A DNA stretch of 64,000 nucleotides from Bacillota bacterium (GCA_023415775.1 JAEZJM010000021.1:248001-312000), one strand, 5' to 3'; numbered from the stretch's first letter, positions 1 to 8,311 are shown. Numbers and translations: made by a program. Notes: generated from the sequence alone by a model not told the origin.

Positions 1-1
1 C

Positions 2-874
2 TGCGGTCCCGGCTTTGATACGGTAGGCATCGCCTGCACCATCTACAACGACATGACCCTCACCCTCAGCGAAAAACCGGGCTTCACCCTCGCCGTCACC
101 GGCGAAGGCGCCGGCGCCATCCCCGCCAACGAACGCAACATCGCATACATGGCCGTGAGCGCCGTCCTGAAGAAAGTCGGCGTCGCCAGCCCCGGCATAG
201 GCATAACAATGCACAACAACATCCCTCTGGCCCGTGGCCTCGGCTCGAGCGCCGCCGCCATCGTCGGCGGCCTTGTCGCCGCCAACGCCGCCACCGGCAG
301 CAAACTCGGCAACGACGAACTCTTAGCCATGGCCACCGTACTCGAAGGCCACCCCGACAACGTCGCCCCGGCCATCTTCGGCGGCATCACCGTCAGCTTC
401 ACCGCCGGCGGCGTCCCGCAAACCCTCCGTTTCAGCCCGCCAGAGCCGCTCAGGCTCGTTGTCGCCATACCCGATTTCGGCCTTTCCACCAAAGCGGCCC
501 GCCAGGTCTTGCCGAAAGCCGTCCCCTACGCCGACGCCGTCTTCAACGTCAGCCGCGCCGCCCTCCTTATCGGCGCCCTCTGCCAGGGCAAACTCGACTT
601 CTTGCGCAGCGCCCTGGAAGACCGTCTGCACCAGCCCTACCGCGCCAAGCTCATCCCCGGCATGGACGAAGTCCTTGCCGCCGCTGTTGAAAACGGCGCC
701 CTCGGCGCAGCTCTCAGCGGCGCCGGCCCCTGCCTCATCGCCTTTGCCCGCCGCGAGGCCGCCGGCGCCATCGGCGGCGCCATGGTCGCCGCCTTTGCCC
801 GCCACGGCGTGAAAGCCAACTCCCTCGACTTAGACATCGACGGCGACGGCGCAAAGATAATTATGGTGCCTTGA
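2..874 (+). CDS. thrB: Homoserine kinase (5'-truncated by window edge)
   Basis: Phosphorylates L-homoserine with ATP in threonine synthesis; cytosolic GHMP kinase. The frame is open from base 2 and already reads CGPGFDTVGIAC, the conserved N-terminal substrate motif, so only about ten residues lie outside the window. The ATP-binding glycine/serine loop PLARGLGSSAAA follows, and the GHMP C-terminal motif appears as ALSGAGPCLIAF. The 290 residues seen agree with the usual ~300. Its stop codon overlaps the -35 box of the tRNA-Pro promoter. Family assignment is firm; only the start is unseen. Confidence 0.95.
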   Translation, partial: CGPGFDTVGIACTIYNDMTLTLSEKPGFTLAVTGEGAGAIPANERNIAYMAVSAVLKKVGVASPGIGITMHNNIPLARGLGSSAAAIVGGLVAANAATGSKLGNDELLAMATVLEGHPDNVAPAIFGGITVSFTAGGVPQTLRFSPPEPLRLVVAIPDFGLSTKAARQVLPKAVPYADAVFNVSRAALLIGALCQGKLDFLRSALEDRLHQPYRAKLIPGMDEVLAAAVENGALGAALSGAGPCLIAFARREAAGAIGGAMVAAFARHGVKANSLDLDIDGDGAKIIMVP

Positions 875-899
875 CAGCGCCCCGAAAAAAAGGTACAAT
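871..899 (+). promoter_or_regulatory. Sigma-70 type promoter of tRNA-Pro(GGG)
   Basis: TTGACA (871-876), 17-bp spacer, TACAAT (894-899), 12 bp before the mature tRNA 5' end. The -35 box overlaps the thrB stop codon (872-874). Confidence 0.75.
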
Positions 900-911
900 A
901 GGTTTTGTCGT

Positions 912-988
<77 letters not shown>

Positions 989-1007
989 TTTATATCAACA
1001 TCAACAG

Positions 1008-1038
1008 GCCTCGCCGTCAGCGGCGAGGCGTTTGTTTT
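1008..1038 (+). terminator. Intrinsic terminator after tRNA-Pro(GGG)
   Basis: Perfect 9-bp stem GCCTCGCCG/CGGCGAGGC with TCAG loop, then GTTTGTTTT. Confidence 0.85.
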
Positions 1039-1250
1039 GTCGGCGAGATAAAGTAATTAACTATGATTTTACGACTAGCTAAATCTGCACATACCGGCAT
1101 GCCGCACTCTTGCAGCGATAATATCGTCGCGCCGGTAGGCATCTGAAGCAAGCCGGGCAAGGCTCGGCGCGCAAAACGTCATGACTAGGCAATCCATTGG
1201 GTGTCAATACTATCCATGCAATCAAAGATATACCAAAAAGAGGATCATAC

Positions 1251-1370
1251 ATGGGTGAGTACATCTACATAGCCGCAGCCCTCCTTGCCGGCTTCCACGC
1301 CCTCGCTTATCCTCCCTGTTTATCGGCTGCCTTGGCAGTAGGCGAAATTTCTTTGCCCGGACCGAGGTGA
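1251..1370 (+). pseudogene. Possible remnant of a small membrane protein
   Basis: ATG at 1251 lies after a weak AGAGGA and opens a 39-codon frame beginning MGEYIYIAAALLAGFHAL, a plausible single membrane helix, then loses hydrophobic character. A second frame in the same bases reads SLILPVYRLPWQ then stop, as if an internal deletion joined head and tail of one short membrane protein. I do not recognise a family. The rest of 1039-1430 shows no gene I can support. Confidence 0.25.
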
Positions 1371-1430
1371 AGAAGGGTTTGCCCCCCGGATTATAGAAAA
1401 TAATACCAGTAAATCTAGGAGGTGTAGACG

Positions 1431-2684
1431 GTGGATAAAGAAAAAATTATCGCCGAAACCATCGGGAAATACGAACAATTCATCAACCCGGCCGTCGCGC
1501 GGCTGTTCCGCTTCATGGGGCTCGCCACCGTCGAGTGGCAGGCCGAAGGCGACATCATCCGCGACCTGGACGGCAAGGAATACATCGACTGTCTGGGCGG
1601 CTACGGCGTATTCAGCCTTGGTCACCGGCACCCCAGAGTCGTCGCCGCCGTTAAAGAACAGCTTGACATGATGCCCCTCTCCAGCAAAGTGCTGTTCGAC
1701 AAGCCGCTCGCCGACCTCAGCGCCGCCCTGGCGGCGATAACCCCCGGCGACCTAACCTACAGTTTCGTGGTCAACAGCGGCGCCGAGGCTGTCGAAGGCG
1801 CCCTCAAGCTCGCCCGCATCCATACCGGCCGGCCCAAGTTCGTCGCCACCGCCGGCGCCTTCCACGGCAAAACCATCGGCGCCCTTACCGCCACCGGCCG
1901 CGAACTATTCCGCTCGCCGTTCCAGCCGCTTATGAGCGGCTTCAGCCACGTTCCCTTCGGCGACATCGCAGCCCTGGACGCGGCCGTCGACGACGAAACC
2001 GCCGCCGTAATACTCGAACCCATCCAGGGCGAGGGCGGCATCATCGTACCCCCGGACGACTACTTGCCTGCCGCCAGACGAATCTGCGACCGCCACGGCG
2101 CCCTGCTCATCTGCGACGAAGTCCAGACCGGCCTCGGCCGCACCGGCGCCATGTTCGCCGTCGACCACCACGGCGTCGTGCCGGACGTAATCACCACCGC
2201 CAAAGCCCTTGGCGGCGGCGTAATGCCCATCGGCGCCTTCACGGCCCGTCCGCACCTATGGGACAAATACATCACCGCCCCCTTCCTGCACACCACCACC
2301 TTCGGCGGCAACCCCCTGGCCTGCGCCGCCGCCAACGCAGCCATCGCCGTCACCAGGGAAGAAGACCTGCCGGCGCGCGCCGCCGCAACCGGCGGCTACT
2401 TCCTCGACGCTCTCCGCCGCCTGGCCGCCGCCTATCCCGAAGTAATCCGCGAAGTCCGCGGGCGCGGCCTGATGATCGGCCTCGAACTCACCAAAGAAGG
2501 CATCGGCGGCCTGCTCATGTCCGAACTCATAGGCCGCGGCGTCCTCGTCGCCTACACCCTCAACAACCCCAAAGTCATCCGCATCGAGCCGCCGCTCGCA
2601 ATCAGTCGGCAACACGTCGATTACGTCCTGGACGCTTTTGCGAAAGCGGCTGAAGCCGCCCAGGACATGATCGAAGACCTATAA
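1431..2684 (+). CDS. Class III pyridoxal-phosphate aminotransferase (putrescine/ornithine type)
   Basis: Fold-type I transaminase moving an amino group from an omega-amine or amino acid to a 2-oxo acid; cytosolic. At 417 aa it is the usual length. The class III signature is visible: the NSGAEAVEGALKLAR cofactor-phosphate region, ILEPIQGEGG, CDEVQTGLGRTG with the cofactor-binding Asp, and the Schiff-base Lys near residue 258 in TTAKALGGG. The start is GTG behind AGGAGGTG. Residues 1-40 resemble putrescine aminotransferases (PatA/YgjG-like) more than GABA or acetylornithine enzymes, but substrate cannot be settled from sequence. The next gene starts 13 bp on, so they are probably co-transcribed. 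Confidence 0.85.
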   Translation: MDKEKIIAETIGKYEQFINPAVARLFRFMGLATVEWQAEGDIIRDLDGKEYIDCLGGYGVFSLGHRHPRVVAAVKEQLDMMPLSSKVLFDKPLADLSAALAAITPGDLTYSFVVNSGAEAVEGALKLARIHTGRPKFVATAGAFHGKTIGALTATGRELFRSPFQPLMSGFSHVPFGDIAALDAAVDDETAAVILEPIQGEGGIIVPPDDYLPAARRICDRHGALLICDEVQTGLGRTGAMFAVDHHGVVPDVITTAKALGGGVMPIGAFTARPHLWDKYITAPFLHTTTFGGNPLACAAANAAIAVTREEDLPARAAATGGYFLDALRRLAAAYPEVIREVRGRGLMIGLELTKEGIGGLLMSELIGRGVLVAYTLNNPKVIRIEPPLAISRQHVDYVLDAFAKAAEAAQDMIEDL

Positions 2685-2697
2685 AGGAGGCGCCCAC

Positions 2698-3138
2698 ATG
2701 CCGTACGTTGAAGTCTCTCTGCCCGTAAACGCCAGCCGCGAAGCCATTTATCCCATCCTCAAGGAAATGGAAAAATACCCCGACTTCATGGCCGACCTCG
2801 TCAGCGTCGAAGTCATCGAACGCGCCGCCAACACCACCGTCACCAAATGGGTCTCCAACGTCGACGGCCGCATCATCAAATGGACCGAACGCGACACCTT
2901 CGACGACGCCAACTGCCATATCGCCTACGAGCAAATCGCCGGCGACCTCAAAAAATTCTCCGGCGAGTGGATCCTCACCCCTGTCGAGGGCGGCGCCACC
3001 GAAATAAAACTCACCGTCGACTTCGAATTCGGCATCCCGATGATTGCGGGCCTGTTAAACCCCATCCTGAAGAAGAAAGTGAAGACCAACAGCGAAAATA
3101 TGCTCAAAGCGATAAAAGACCGTTTGGAACGGCCGTAA
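2698..3138 (+). CDS. SRPBCC (START-like) hydrophobic-ligand-binding protein
   Basis: 146 aa covering one SRPBCC domain with no signal peptide. It resembles the polyketide cyclase/Coq10 group: N-terminal strand EVSLPVNASREAIYPIL, central WTERDTFD, a late strand EIKLTVDFEFG and a basic C-terminal helix. These domains bind hydrophobic small molecules in a cavity; ligand and role are unknown here. GGAGGCGCCCAC precedes the ATG. It follows the aminotransferase by 13 bp, suggesting a shared transcript but not a shared pathway. Confidence 0.75.
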   Translation: MPYVEVSLPVNASREAIYPILKEMEKYPDFMADLVSVEVIERAANTTVTKWVSNVDGRIIKWTERDTFDDANCHIAYEQIAGDLKKFSGEWILTPVEGGATEIKLTVDFEFGIPMIAGLLNPILKKKVKTNSENMLKAIKDRLERP

Positions 3139-3145
3139 TTGACTG

Positions 3146-3174
3146 TTGTTAATTATAAGCATTTTACTTATAAT
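3146..3174 (+). promoter_or_regulatory. Promoter upstream of htpX
   Basis: TTGTTA (3146-3151), 17-bp spacer, TATAAT (3169-3174). The -10 box lies inside the right arm of the inverted repeat 3149-3177. Confidence 0.55.
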
Positions 3175-3177
3175 TAA
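3149..3177. promoter_or_regulatory. Perfect 11-bp inverted repeat, candidate htpX operator
   Basis: TTAATTATAAG, 7-nt spacer, CTTATAATTAA. The AT-only dyad covers the spacer and -10 element of the htpX promoter and has no GC-rich stem or T-run. A repressor site is therefore a better reading than a terminator. Confidence 0.45.
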
Positions 3178-3283
3178 TATCATCAAACAAATAGGAGGGA
3201 TTTCCGCGGGTGGAATAAACGACACTCACCAAGCTATATAATACTACTGACATATCGGCTCAAATAAACGGAGGTGATTCGCC

Positions 3284-4153
3284 ATGAATTCGCTAAAAAC
3301 AACCTTCCTGCTGGCTGCCCTCACAGGTTTGCTGCTGGCCATAGGATACTCCTTCGGCGGCACCCGGGGCATGACGATCATGTTCGTCATCTCCATCCTC
3401 ATGAACTTCGTCAGCTTCTGGTACAGCGACAAAATCGTCCTCAACATGTACGGCGCCAGGGAAGTCAACCCCCAGCAAGCCCCCGACCTCATCCGCATGG
3501 TCTCCGGCCTGGCCCAGAAAGCCAAGCTGCCCATGCCCAAAGTCTACATCATCGACACCGACGTCCCCAACGCCTTCGCCACCGGCCGCGACCCCGACCA
3601 TGCCGCCGTCGCCGTGACCACCGGCATCATGCGGGCCCTTAACTACGAAGAACTTGAAGGCGTCGTCGCCCACGAACTCGCCCACGTCAAAAACCGCGAC
3701 ACCCTCATCAGCACCATCGTCGCCACCATCGCCGGCGTCATCACCATGATCGCCCAGATCGCCCAGTGGGCTGCCATCTTCGGCGGCCGCTCCGGCGACG
3801 ACGAAGAAGGCGGCGGCCTCGGCGGCATACTGGAATTCGTATTCCTTGCCGTGCTCGCCCCCATCGCCGCCACCCTCATCCAGCTTGGCATCTCCCGCGT
3901 CCGCGAATTCAAAGCCGACGAAACCGGCGGCTCAGTCAGCGGCAACCCGCTGGCCCTCGCCAGCGCCCTGCAGAAAATCGAGAATTACGCCCAGCATCGC
4001 GTCATGAATGAGGCCACGCCTGCCACCTCGCACCTGTTCATCATCAACCCCTTCTCCGGCGTCGGCGGGTGGCTCACCGGCCTCTTCAGCACCCACCCCG
4101 CCACCGCCCAGCGGGTGGCCAAACTTCAGGAACAAGCCAAGCGCATGCGCTAA
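3284..4153 (+). CDS. htpX: Membrane zinc metalloprotease HtpX (M48B)
   Basis: Membrane protease that degrades damaged or misassembled membrane proteins. 289 aa with the full M48 layout: two N-terminal membrane helices (about 6-24 and 28-46), HEXXH zinc motif HELAH at about 130-134, two further hydrophobic segments (about 145-165 and 185-205), and the third zinc ligand in EFKADE near 208. The active site faces the cytosol in characterised homologues. A strong GGAGGTGATTC sets the ATG. It is flanked by its own promoter and terminator, so it is probably monocistronic. Confidence 0.93.
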   Translation: MNSLKTTFLLAALTGLLLAIGYSFGGTRGMTIMFVISILMNFVSFWYSDKIVLNMYGAREVNPQQAPDLIRMVSGLAQKAKLPMPKVYIIDTDVPNAFATGRDPDHAAVAVTTGIMRALNYEELEGVVAHELAHVKNRDTLISTIVATIAGVITMIAQIAQWAAIFGGRSGDDEEGGGLGGILEFVFLAVLAPIAATLIQLGISRVREFKADETGGSVSGNPLALASALQKIENYAQHRVMNEATPATSHLFIINPFSGVGGWLTGLFSTHPATAQRVAKLQEQAKRMR

Positions 4154-4160
4154 ACAGCAC

Positions 4161-4203
4161 AAAGGCCCCGCGGCCGGAATACCGCCGCGGGGCCTTTTCT
4201 TTT
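4161..4203 (+). terminator. Intrinsic terminator after htpX
   Basis: Stem AAGGCCCCGCGG/CCGCGGGGCCTT with a short loop, followed by TTCTTTTT. Confidence 0.88.
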
Positions 4204-4271
4204 TCCCCCGGCAGGAATAACCTAGTCAGCAAGGAATCAATATATATCCACATGGAACAGGGGGTAAAAAA

Positions 4272-5030
4272 ATGAAATTCGTCCGATTCCAGCAAGGTGC
4301 GGCCATCCGTTACGGAGTGCTCGAAGGCGAAAACATCCGTATCGTCGAAGGCGACATCTTCGGCAAATGGGCCGTGGGCAACCAGCTCGTCAAACCCGAC
4401 ACCGTCAAGCTGCTGGCGCCGTGCGCGCCCTCCAAGGCCGTCTGCATCGGCCTCAACTACCACGGGCACGCCAAAGAAATGAATGCCGAACTGCCCGCCC
4501 AGCCGCTCATGTTCCTCAAGCCATCCTCCGCGCTCACGCATCCTGGCGGCGCCGTGGAATACCCGGCCATCTCCCAGAACCTCCACTTCGAAGCCGAACT
4601 GGCCGTCGTCGTCGGCAAAGAAGCGCGCAAAGTTCCCGCCGCCGCCGCCCGCGAATACATCCTTGGCTACACCTGCGCCAACGACGTCACCGCCCGTGAC
4701 ATCCAAAAAGGCGACGGCCAGTGGACGCGCGGCAAGTCCTTCGACACCTTCCTGCCGCTCGGGCCGTGTATCGCCACCGACATCGACCCCGCCGACACCG
4801 ACATCAAACTCTACCTCAACGGCGAAATCAAGCAATCCTCCAACACCCGCGACCTCATCTTCAAAGTCGAGGAACTCGTCGCCTTCGCCAGCCAGGTTAT
4901 GACCCTCTACCCCGGCGACGTCATCCTCACCGGCACTCCCTCCGGCGTTGGGCCCATGCAAGTCGGCGACACCGTCGTCGTCGAGCTTTCCGGCGTAGGC
5001 AGGCTCGAAAATACCATCGTCAAAGACTGA
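4272..5030 (+). CDS. Fumarylacetoacetate hydrolase family protein
   Basis: 252 aa, matching the short bacterial FAH-domain enzymes (acylpyruvate hydrolase or 2-hydroxyhepta-2,4-diene-1,7-dioate isomerase type). Residues 1-60 form the variable N-terminal domain; the FAH barrel follows with the metal-ligand pattern around EAELAVVVGK, the motif YTCANDVTARD, then GKSFDTFLPLGP and LTGTPSGVG. It probably cleaves or isomerises a 2-oxo/2-enol acid using Mg or Mn, possibly oxaloacetate or acylpyruvates. No degradation-pathway partners are adjacent, so the substrate is open. Confidence 0.85.
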   Translation: MKFVRFQQGAAIRYGVLEGENIRIVEGDIFGKWAVGNQLVKPDTVKLLAPCAPSKAVCIGLNYHGHAKEMNAELPAQPLMFLKPSSALTHPGGAVEYPAISQNLHFEAELAVVVGKEARKVPAAAAREYILGYTCANDVTARDIQKGDGQWTRGKSFDTFLPLGPCIATDIDPADTDIKLYLNGEIKQSSNTRDLIFKVEELVAFASQVMTLYPGDVILTGTPSGVGPMQVGDTVVVELSGVGRLENTIVKD

Positions 5031-5064
5031 AAAAGGTCGTAATCGACCGCCAGCGCGCACAAAC

Positions 5065-5104
5065 CGCCGGGAAAGCGATATATTATATATTGACTTTCCC
5101 GGCG
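5065..5104. promoter_or_regulatory. 11-bp inverted repeat overlapping the speD promoter
   Basis: CGCCGGGAAAG (5065-5075) and CTTTCCCGGCG (5094-5104) are perfect inverted copies around an 18-nt AT-rich centre. The right arm runs through the end of the -35 box and the spacer. It could be an operator, or the terminator stem of the preceding gene, though there is no T-run after it. Confidence 0.45.
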
Positions 5105-5117
5105 AATTTGCTAAAAT
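5090..5117 (+). promoter_or_regulatory. speD promoter
   Basis: TTGACT (5090-5095), 16-bp spacer, TAAAAT (5112-5117), about 26 bp before the Shine-Dalgarno sequence. Confidence 0.55.
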
Positions 5118-5159
5118 TTATCTGGAAATTCGTTTAAAGTGAAGGAGGTATTGGATGAG

Positions 5160-5534
5160 TTGAACGCCTTAGGTCGACACATCCTGGCGGAATTTTACGG
5201 CTGTGACGCCGCCGCCCTCAACGACCCCGCGAAGGTGGAGCGCGCCATGGTCGACGCCGCCCTCGAAGCCGGAGCCGAAGTACGCGAAGTAGCCTTTCAC
5301 AAATTCAGTCCCCAAGGCGTTAGTGGAGTCGTCGTGATATCCGAATCTCATCTGGCAATCCACACCTGGCCCGAACTCGGCTACGCCGCCGTCGACGTAT
5401 TCACCTGCGGCGACAGGGTCGATCCCTGGGAAGCCTGCCGCTACCTCGTCGCCAGCCTCAAAGCGGCCGAAGTGGACGCCACAGAAGTCAAACGCGGCAA
5501 AATGACCGGACAGTTGGCGCAAAAAGTATCTTGA
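5160..5534 (+). CDS. speD: S-adenosylmethionine decarboxylase proenzyme (class 1B)
   Basis: Makes decarboxylated S-adenosylmethionine, the aminopropyl donor for spermidine. The proenzyme self-cleaves before Ser63 (motif SESHLAIHTWPE) to create the pyruvoyl cofactor; His68 and Cys83 match the catalytic His and Cys. Start choice: an open frame extends to GTG 5139, but AAGGAGG at 5142-5148 lies inside it. TTG 5160 gives 11-nt spacing and the family's typical N-terminus, LGRHILAEFYGCD. The resulting 124 aa is normal length. No spermidine synthase is adjacent. Confidence 0.93.
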   Translation: MNALGRHILAEFYGCDAAALNDPAKVERAMVDAALEAGAEVREVAFHKFSPQGVSGVVVISESHLAIHTWPELGYAAVDVFTCGDRVDPWEACRYLVASLKAAEVDATEVKRGKMTGQLAQKVS

Positions 5535-5592
5535 GGAGGGATTTTTATTTTACTCCTGGCAAGTAGTAGGAGATTGGCGGAAGACTGACATT

Positions 5593-5627
5593 CCTGTTGT
5601 ACGAAGTGTACAGCAGGATATTTTTTT
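5593..5627 (+). terminator. Intrinsic terminator after speD
   Basis: 10-bp stem CCTGTTGTAC/GTACAGCAGG (one G-U) with a 5-nt loop, then ATATTTTTTT. Confidence 0.82.
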
Positions 5628-5659
5628 GCTTCGATTGTCGCAAACGGCGACACCGTATT

Positions 5660-5688
5660 TTGACAAGACTATTACCTCTCCATATAAT
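5660..5688 (+). promoter_or_regulatory. Consensus sigma-70 promoter for the M42 peptidase operon
   Basis: TTGACA (5660-5665), exactly 17 bp, TATAAT (5683-5688). Both boxes match consensus. It leaves a leader of about 60 nt before the ATG at 5758. Confidence 0.85.
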
Positions 5689-5757
5689 GGTAGTGTGGGA
5701 ATAGAGCCCCCCACTTCGCCGCACACTACGCATAACGATAGGAGGGGACACACATAC

Positions 5758-6831
5758 ATGGACAAAACGCTCTCATGGCTCAAAGAAATCAGTGAAGTCG
5801 CCGGCCCGTCCGGCTACGAGCAGCGGGTCAAAGCCCTGCTGGCCGAGCGCCTCGCGGGCAAAGCCGAAGTATCCTACGACCGCATCGGCAGCATCATCTT
5901 CAAAAAACAGGGCGCAGCCGAAGCGCCCCGCATCATGCTCGCCAGCCACATGGACGAAATCGGCTTCATGGTCAAACACATCACTAAAGACGGTTACCTC
6001 AAATTTACCACCCTCGGCGGCTGGTGGGAACAGGTCATGCTCGGCCAGCGGGTAACCGTCATGACCGCAAAAGGCGACCTCCACGGCGTCATCGGCAGCA
6101 AGCCGCCCCACATCCTCAGCCCCGACGAACGCAAAAAAGTCGTCCAGAAAAAAGAAATGTACATCGACATCGGCGCCGCCGACGAAAAAGACGCCAAAGA
6201 ACGGTTTGGCGTCCGCCCCGGCGACGCAGTCGCCCCCTACAGCACCTTCACCCCCCTCGCCGACGAAAAATACCTCATGGCCAAAGCCTGGGACAACCGT
6301 ATCGGCTGCGCCGTCATGACCGACGTCGTCGAAGCCCTCCACAACGAAATTCACCCCAACACCGTCTACGGCGTCGGCACAGTCCAGGAAGAAGTCGGCC
6401 TGCGCGGCGCCAAAACAAGCGCCAGCGTCATCGACCCCCACTTCGCCTTCGCCGTTGACACCTGCGTAGCCGGCGACACCCCCGGCGTCAGCGACGACCA
6501 GGCCTCCAGCCGCCTCGGCAAAGGCGTAGCCATCTCCATCTACGACTCCAGCCTCATCCCGCTGCCCAAGCTACGGGACTTTGCCGTCGCCATAGCCGAA
6601 GATAACAACATCCCCTACCAGCTCGAATTCACCGAAGGCGGCGGTACCGACGCAGGGCGCATCCACATCCACGGCCAGGGCGTCCCCAGCCTCGTCCTCA
6701 GCCTGCCCACCCGCTACATCCACAGCCACAACAGCGTCATCCACCGCGACGACTACGACGCCGCCGTCCGGCTCGTTATCGCCATCCTCAAAAAACTCGA
6801 CATCGCCAAATACGAGGAACTGATAAAATGA
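5758..6831 (+). CDS. M42 family metallo-aminopeptidase
   Basis: Cytosolic di-metal aminopeptidase (glutamyl aminopeptidase/CelM type) working as a large oligomer on short peptides. 357 aa. Metal-binding and catalytic motifs are visible in order: LASHMDEIGF, AWDNRIGC, the general-base pair in VQEEVGLRGA, AVDTCVAGD and, near the end, RYIHSHNSV. ATG 5758 is used because AGGAGGGG lies 10 bp before it; the longer upstream frame would start inside the promoter and leader. First gene of a run to the FmdB-like gene at 8312; its stop overlaps the next start by 4 nt. Confidence 0.92.
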   Translation: MDKTLSWLKEISEVAGPSGYEQRVKALLAERLAGKAEVSYDRIGSIIFKKQGAAEAPRIMLASHMDEIGFMVKHITKDGYLKFTTLGGWWEQVMLGQRVTVMTAKGDLHGVIGSKPPHILSPDERKKVVQKKEMYIDIGAADEKDAKERFGVRPGDAVAPYSTFTPLADEKYLMAKAWDNRIGCAVMTDVVEALHNEIHPNTVYGVGTVQEEVGLRGAKTSASVIDPHFAFAVDTCVAGDTPGVSDDQASSRLGKGVAISIYDSSLIPLPKLRDFAVAIAEDNNIPYQLEFTEGGGTDAGRIHIHGQGVPSLVLSLPTRYIHSHNSVIHRDDYDAAVRLVIAILKKLDIAKYEELIK

Positions 6832-7352
6832 GCGGCCTGCTGCCCTACAAAGGCGTCTGGCCGAAGCTTGACGGCGAAGTATTCGTCGCCCCTGGCGCCC
6901 AGGTCATCGGCCACGTCACCATCGGCCAGGGCAGCGGCATCTGGTTCAACAGCGTCGTCCGCGGCGACGACGCCCCCATCGCCATCGGCCGCTACACCAA
7001 CATCCAGGACGGCTCCGTCGTCCACGTCCAGGACGCCGCCCGCCCCACGCGCATCGGCGATTACGTTACCGTAGGCCACAACGTCATCCTCCACGGCTGC
7101 ACCGTCGGCGACAACTGCCTCATCGGCATGGGCGCCATCATCCTCACCGGCGCCGTCATCGGCGACAACTGCATCATCGGCGCCGGCTCGCTCGTCACCG
7201 AAGGCAAAACAATCCCCGCCGGCTCGCTCGCCGTCGGCTCGCCCGCCCGCGTCATCCGCGCCGTCAGCGACCAGGACATCGCCACGATCCGCGAATCCGC
7301 CCGCCACTACTACGAAAAAGCAAAAGACTACACCACCGTTAACACTAGATAA
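6828..7352 (+). CDS. Gamma-class carbonic anhydrase-like protein
   Basis: 174 aa left-handed beta-helix of hexapeptide repeats, seen as a regular run of GxxI/V turns from about 25 to 150, with a C-terminal helix. It resembles YrdA/PaaY/CaiE proteins, trimers binding zinc through three histidines. Here HVQD, VGHNVILHG and the following turn supply plausible ligands. CO2 hydration is known for some members and unproven in many. ATG overlaps the upstream stop (ATGA), indicating translational coupling. Confidence 0.85.
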   Translation: MSGLLPYKGVWPKLDGEVFVAPGAQVIGHVTIGQGSGIWFNSVVRGDDAPIAIGRYTNIQDGSVVHVQDAARPTRIGDYVTVGHNVILHGCTVGDNCLIGMGAIILTGAVIGDNCIIGAGSLVTEGKTIPAGSLAVGSPARVIRAVSDQDIATIRESARHYYEKAKDYTTVNTR

Positions 7353-7369
7353 AAAGGGGAGAGGACCAA

Positions 7370-7786
7370 ATGGAAAAAACACTCGTACTCGTCAAACCCG
7401 ACGGCGTCGCCAAAGGACTCACCGGCGAAATCATCGCCCGCTTCGAGCGGCGCGGCCTCACCGTAGCCGCCCTCAAAATGCTCAAACTATCCAAAGCCAA
7501 AGCCGAAATCCACTACGCCGAACACAAAGAACGGCCCTTCTTCGGCGAACTCGTCGCCTTCATCACCTCCGCGCCCATCGTCGCCATGGTAGTCAGCGGC
7601 GAAAACGCCGTCAAAGTAGTCCGCACCATGATGGGGCCCACCAACCCCGCCGACGCCGCCCCCGGCACCGTCCGCGGCGACTTCGCCCTCAGCATCGGCC
7701 AAAACATCATCCACGGCTCCGACAGCCCGGCCAGCGCCGCGCGCGAAATCGAAATCTACTTCGCCCCCGACGAAATCGTTCAATAA
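7370..7786 (+). CDS. ndk: Nucleoside diphosphate kinase
   Basis: Transfers the gamma-phosphate of ATP to NDPs through a phosphohistidine. 138 aa, standard length. The N-terminal signature TLVLVKPDGV, RPFF at about 55-58, and active-site His115 in NIIHGSDS are intact. GGGGAGAGGACCAA precedes the ATG. It sits in a tight same-strand run with the carbonic anhydrase-like and adenosyltransferase genes. Confidence 0.97.
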   Translation: MEKTLVLVKPDGVAKGLTGEIIARFERRGLTVAALKMLKLSKAKAEIHYAEHKERPFFGELVAFITSAPIVAMVVSGENAVKVVRTMMGPTNPADAAPGTVRGDFALSIGQNIIHGSDSPASAAREIEIYFAPDEIVQ

Positions 7787-7801
7787 ACAAGGGGGTACGC
7801 A

Positions 7802-8305
7802 ATGAAAATCTACACCAAAACCGGCGACAAAGGCGAAACCTCGCTCTACAGCGGCGAACGCGTACCCAAAGACAGCCCGCGGGTAGAAGCCTACGGCACC
7901 ATCGACGAACTCGACTCCGCCCTCGGCCTCGCCCGCGCCCTGTGCGCCAAAGAAGAAGTCCGCGCCGCCATCTACGACCTCCAAAAGCTCCTCTGGGCCG
8001 TCATGGCCGAAGTCGCCACAACAGGCGGCCAGCCGCGCGTCACCGCCGCCGAAACAGCCGCCGTCGAAAAAACCATCGACAAATTCGACGCCGCCCTGCC
8101 GCCCCTCACCGCCTTCATCATCCCCGGCGACACCCCCGGCGGCGCGGCCCTCGACCTCGCCCGCACCGTCGCCCGGCGGGCCGAACGCCAGCTATGGCGG
8201 GTAGCCCGCGACGAGCCGGTCAGCGAACACATCCTCGTCCTCATAAACCGCCTCTCAGACCTGTGCTTCACCCTCGCCCGGGCGGAAATGGCCGACAAAC
8301 GGTGA
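7802..8305 (+). CDS. Cob(I)yrinic acid a,c-diamide adenosyltransferase, PduO type
   Basis: Adenosylates cob(I)alamin with ATP to form coenzyme B12. 167 aa, a five-helix bundle of the PduO/EutT-like family. The ATP-binding N-terminal motif KIYTKTGDKGETSL is intact, followed by YGTIDELDSALGLA, and the C-terminal helix holds the conserved RRAERQLW and NRLSD motifs. It lies 15 bp after ndk with GGGGGT as ribosome-binding site. No other cobalamin gene is in the window. Confidence 0.93.
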   Translation: MKIYTKTGDKGETSLYSGERVPKDSPRVEAYGTIDELDSALGLARALCAKEEVRAAIYDLQKLLWAVMAEVATTGGQPRVTAAETAAVEKTIDKFDAALPPLTAFIIPGDTPGGAALDLARTVARRAERQLWRVARDEPVSEHILVLINRLSDLCFTLARAEMADKR

Positions 8306-8311
8306 ACTAAA

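Noticed and set aside
4086..5060. 324-codon minus-strand open frame
   Set aside because: Antisense to the FAH-family gene and across the htpX terminator; no family features.
5626..5757. N-terminal extension of the M42 peptidase
   Set aside because: It would start inside the consensus promoter and leader; a strong ribosome-binding site supports ATG 5758.
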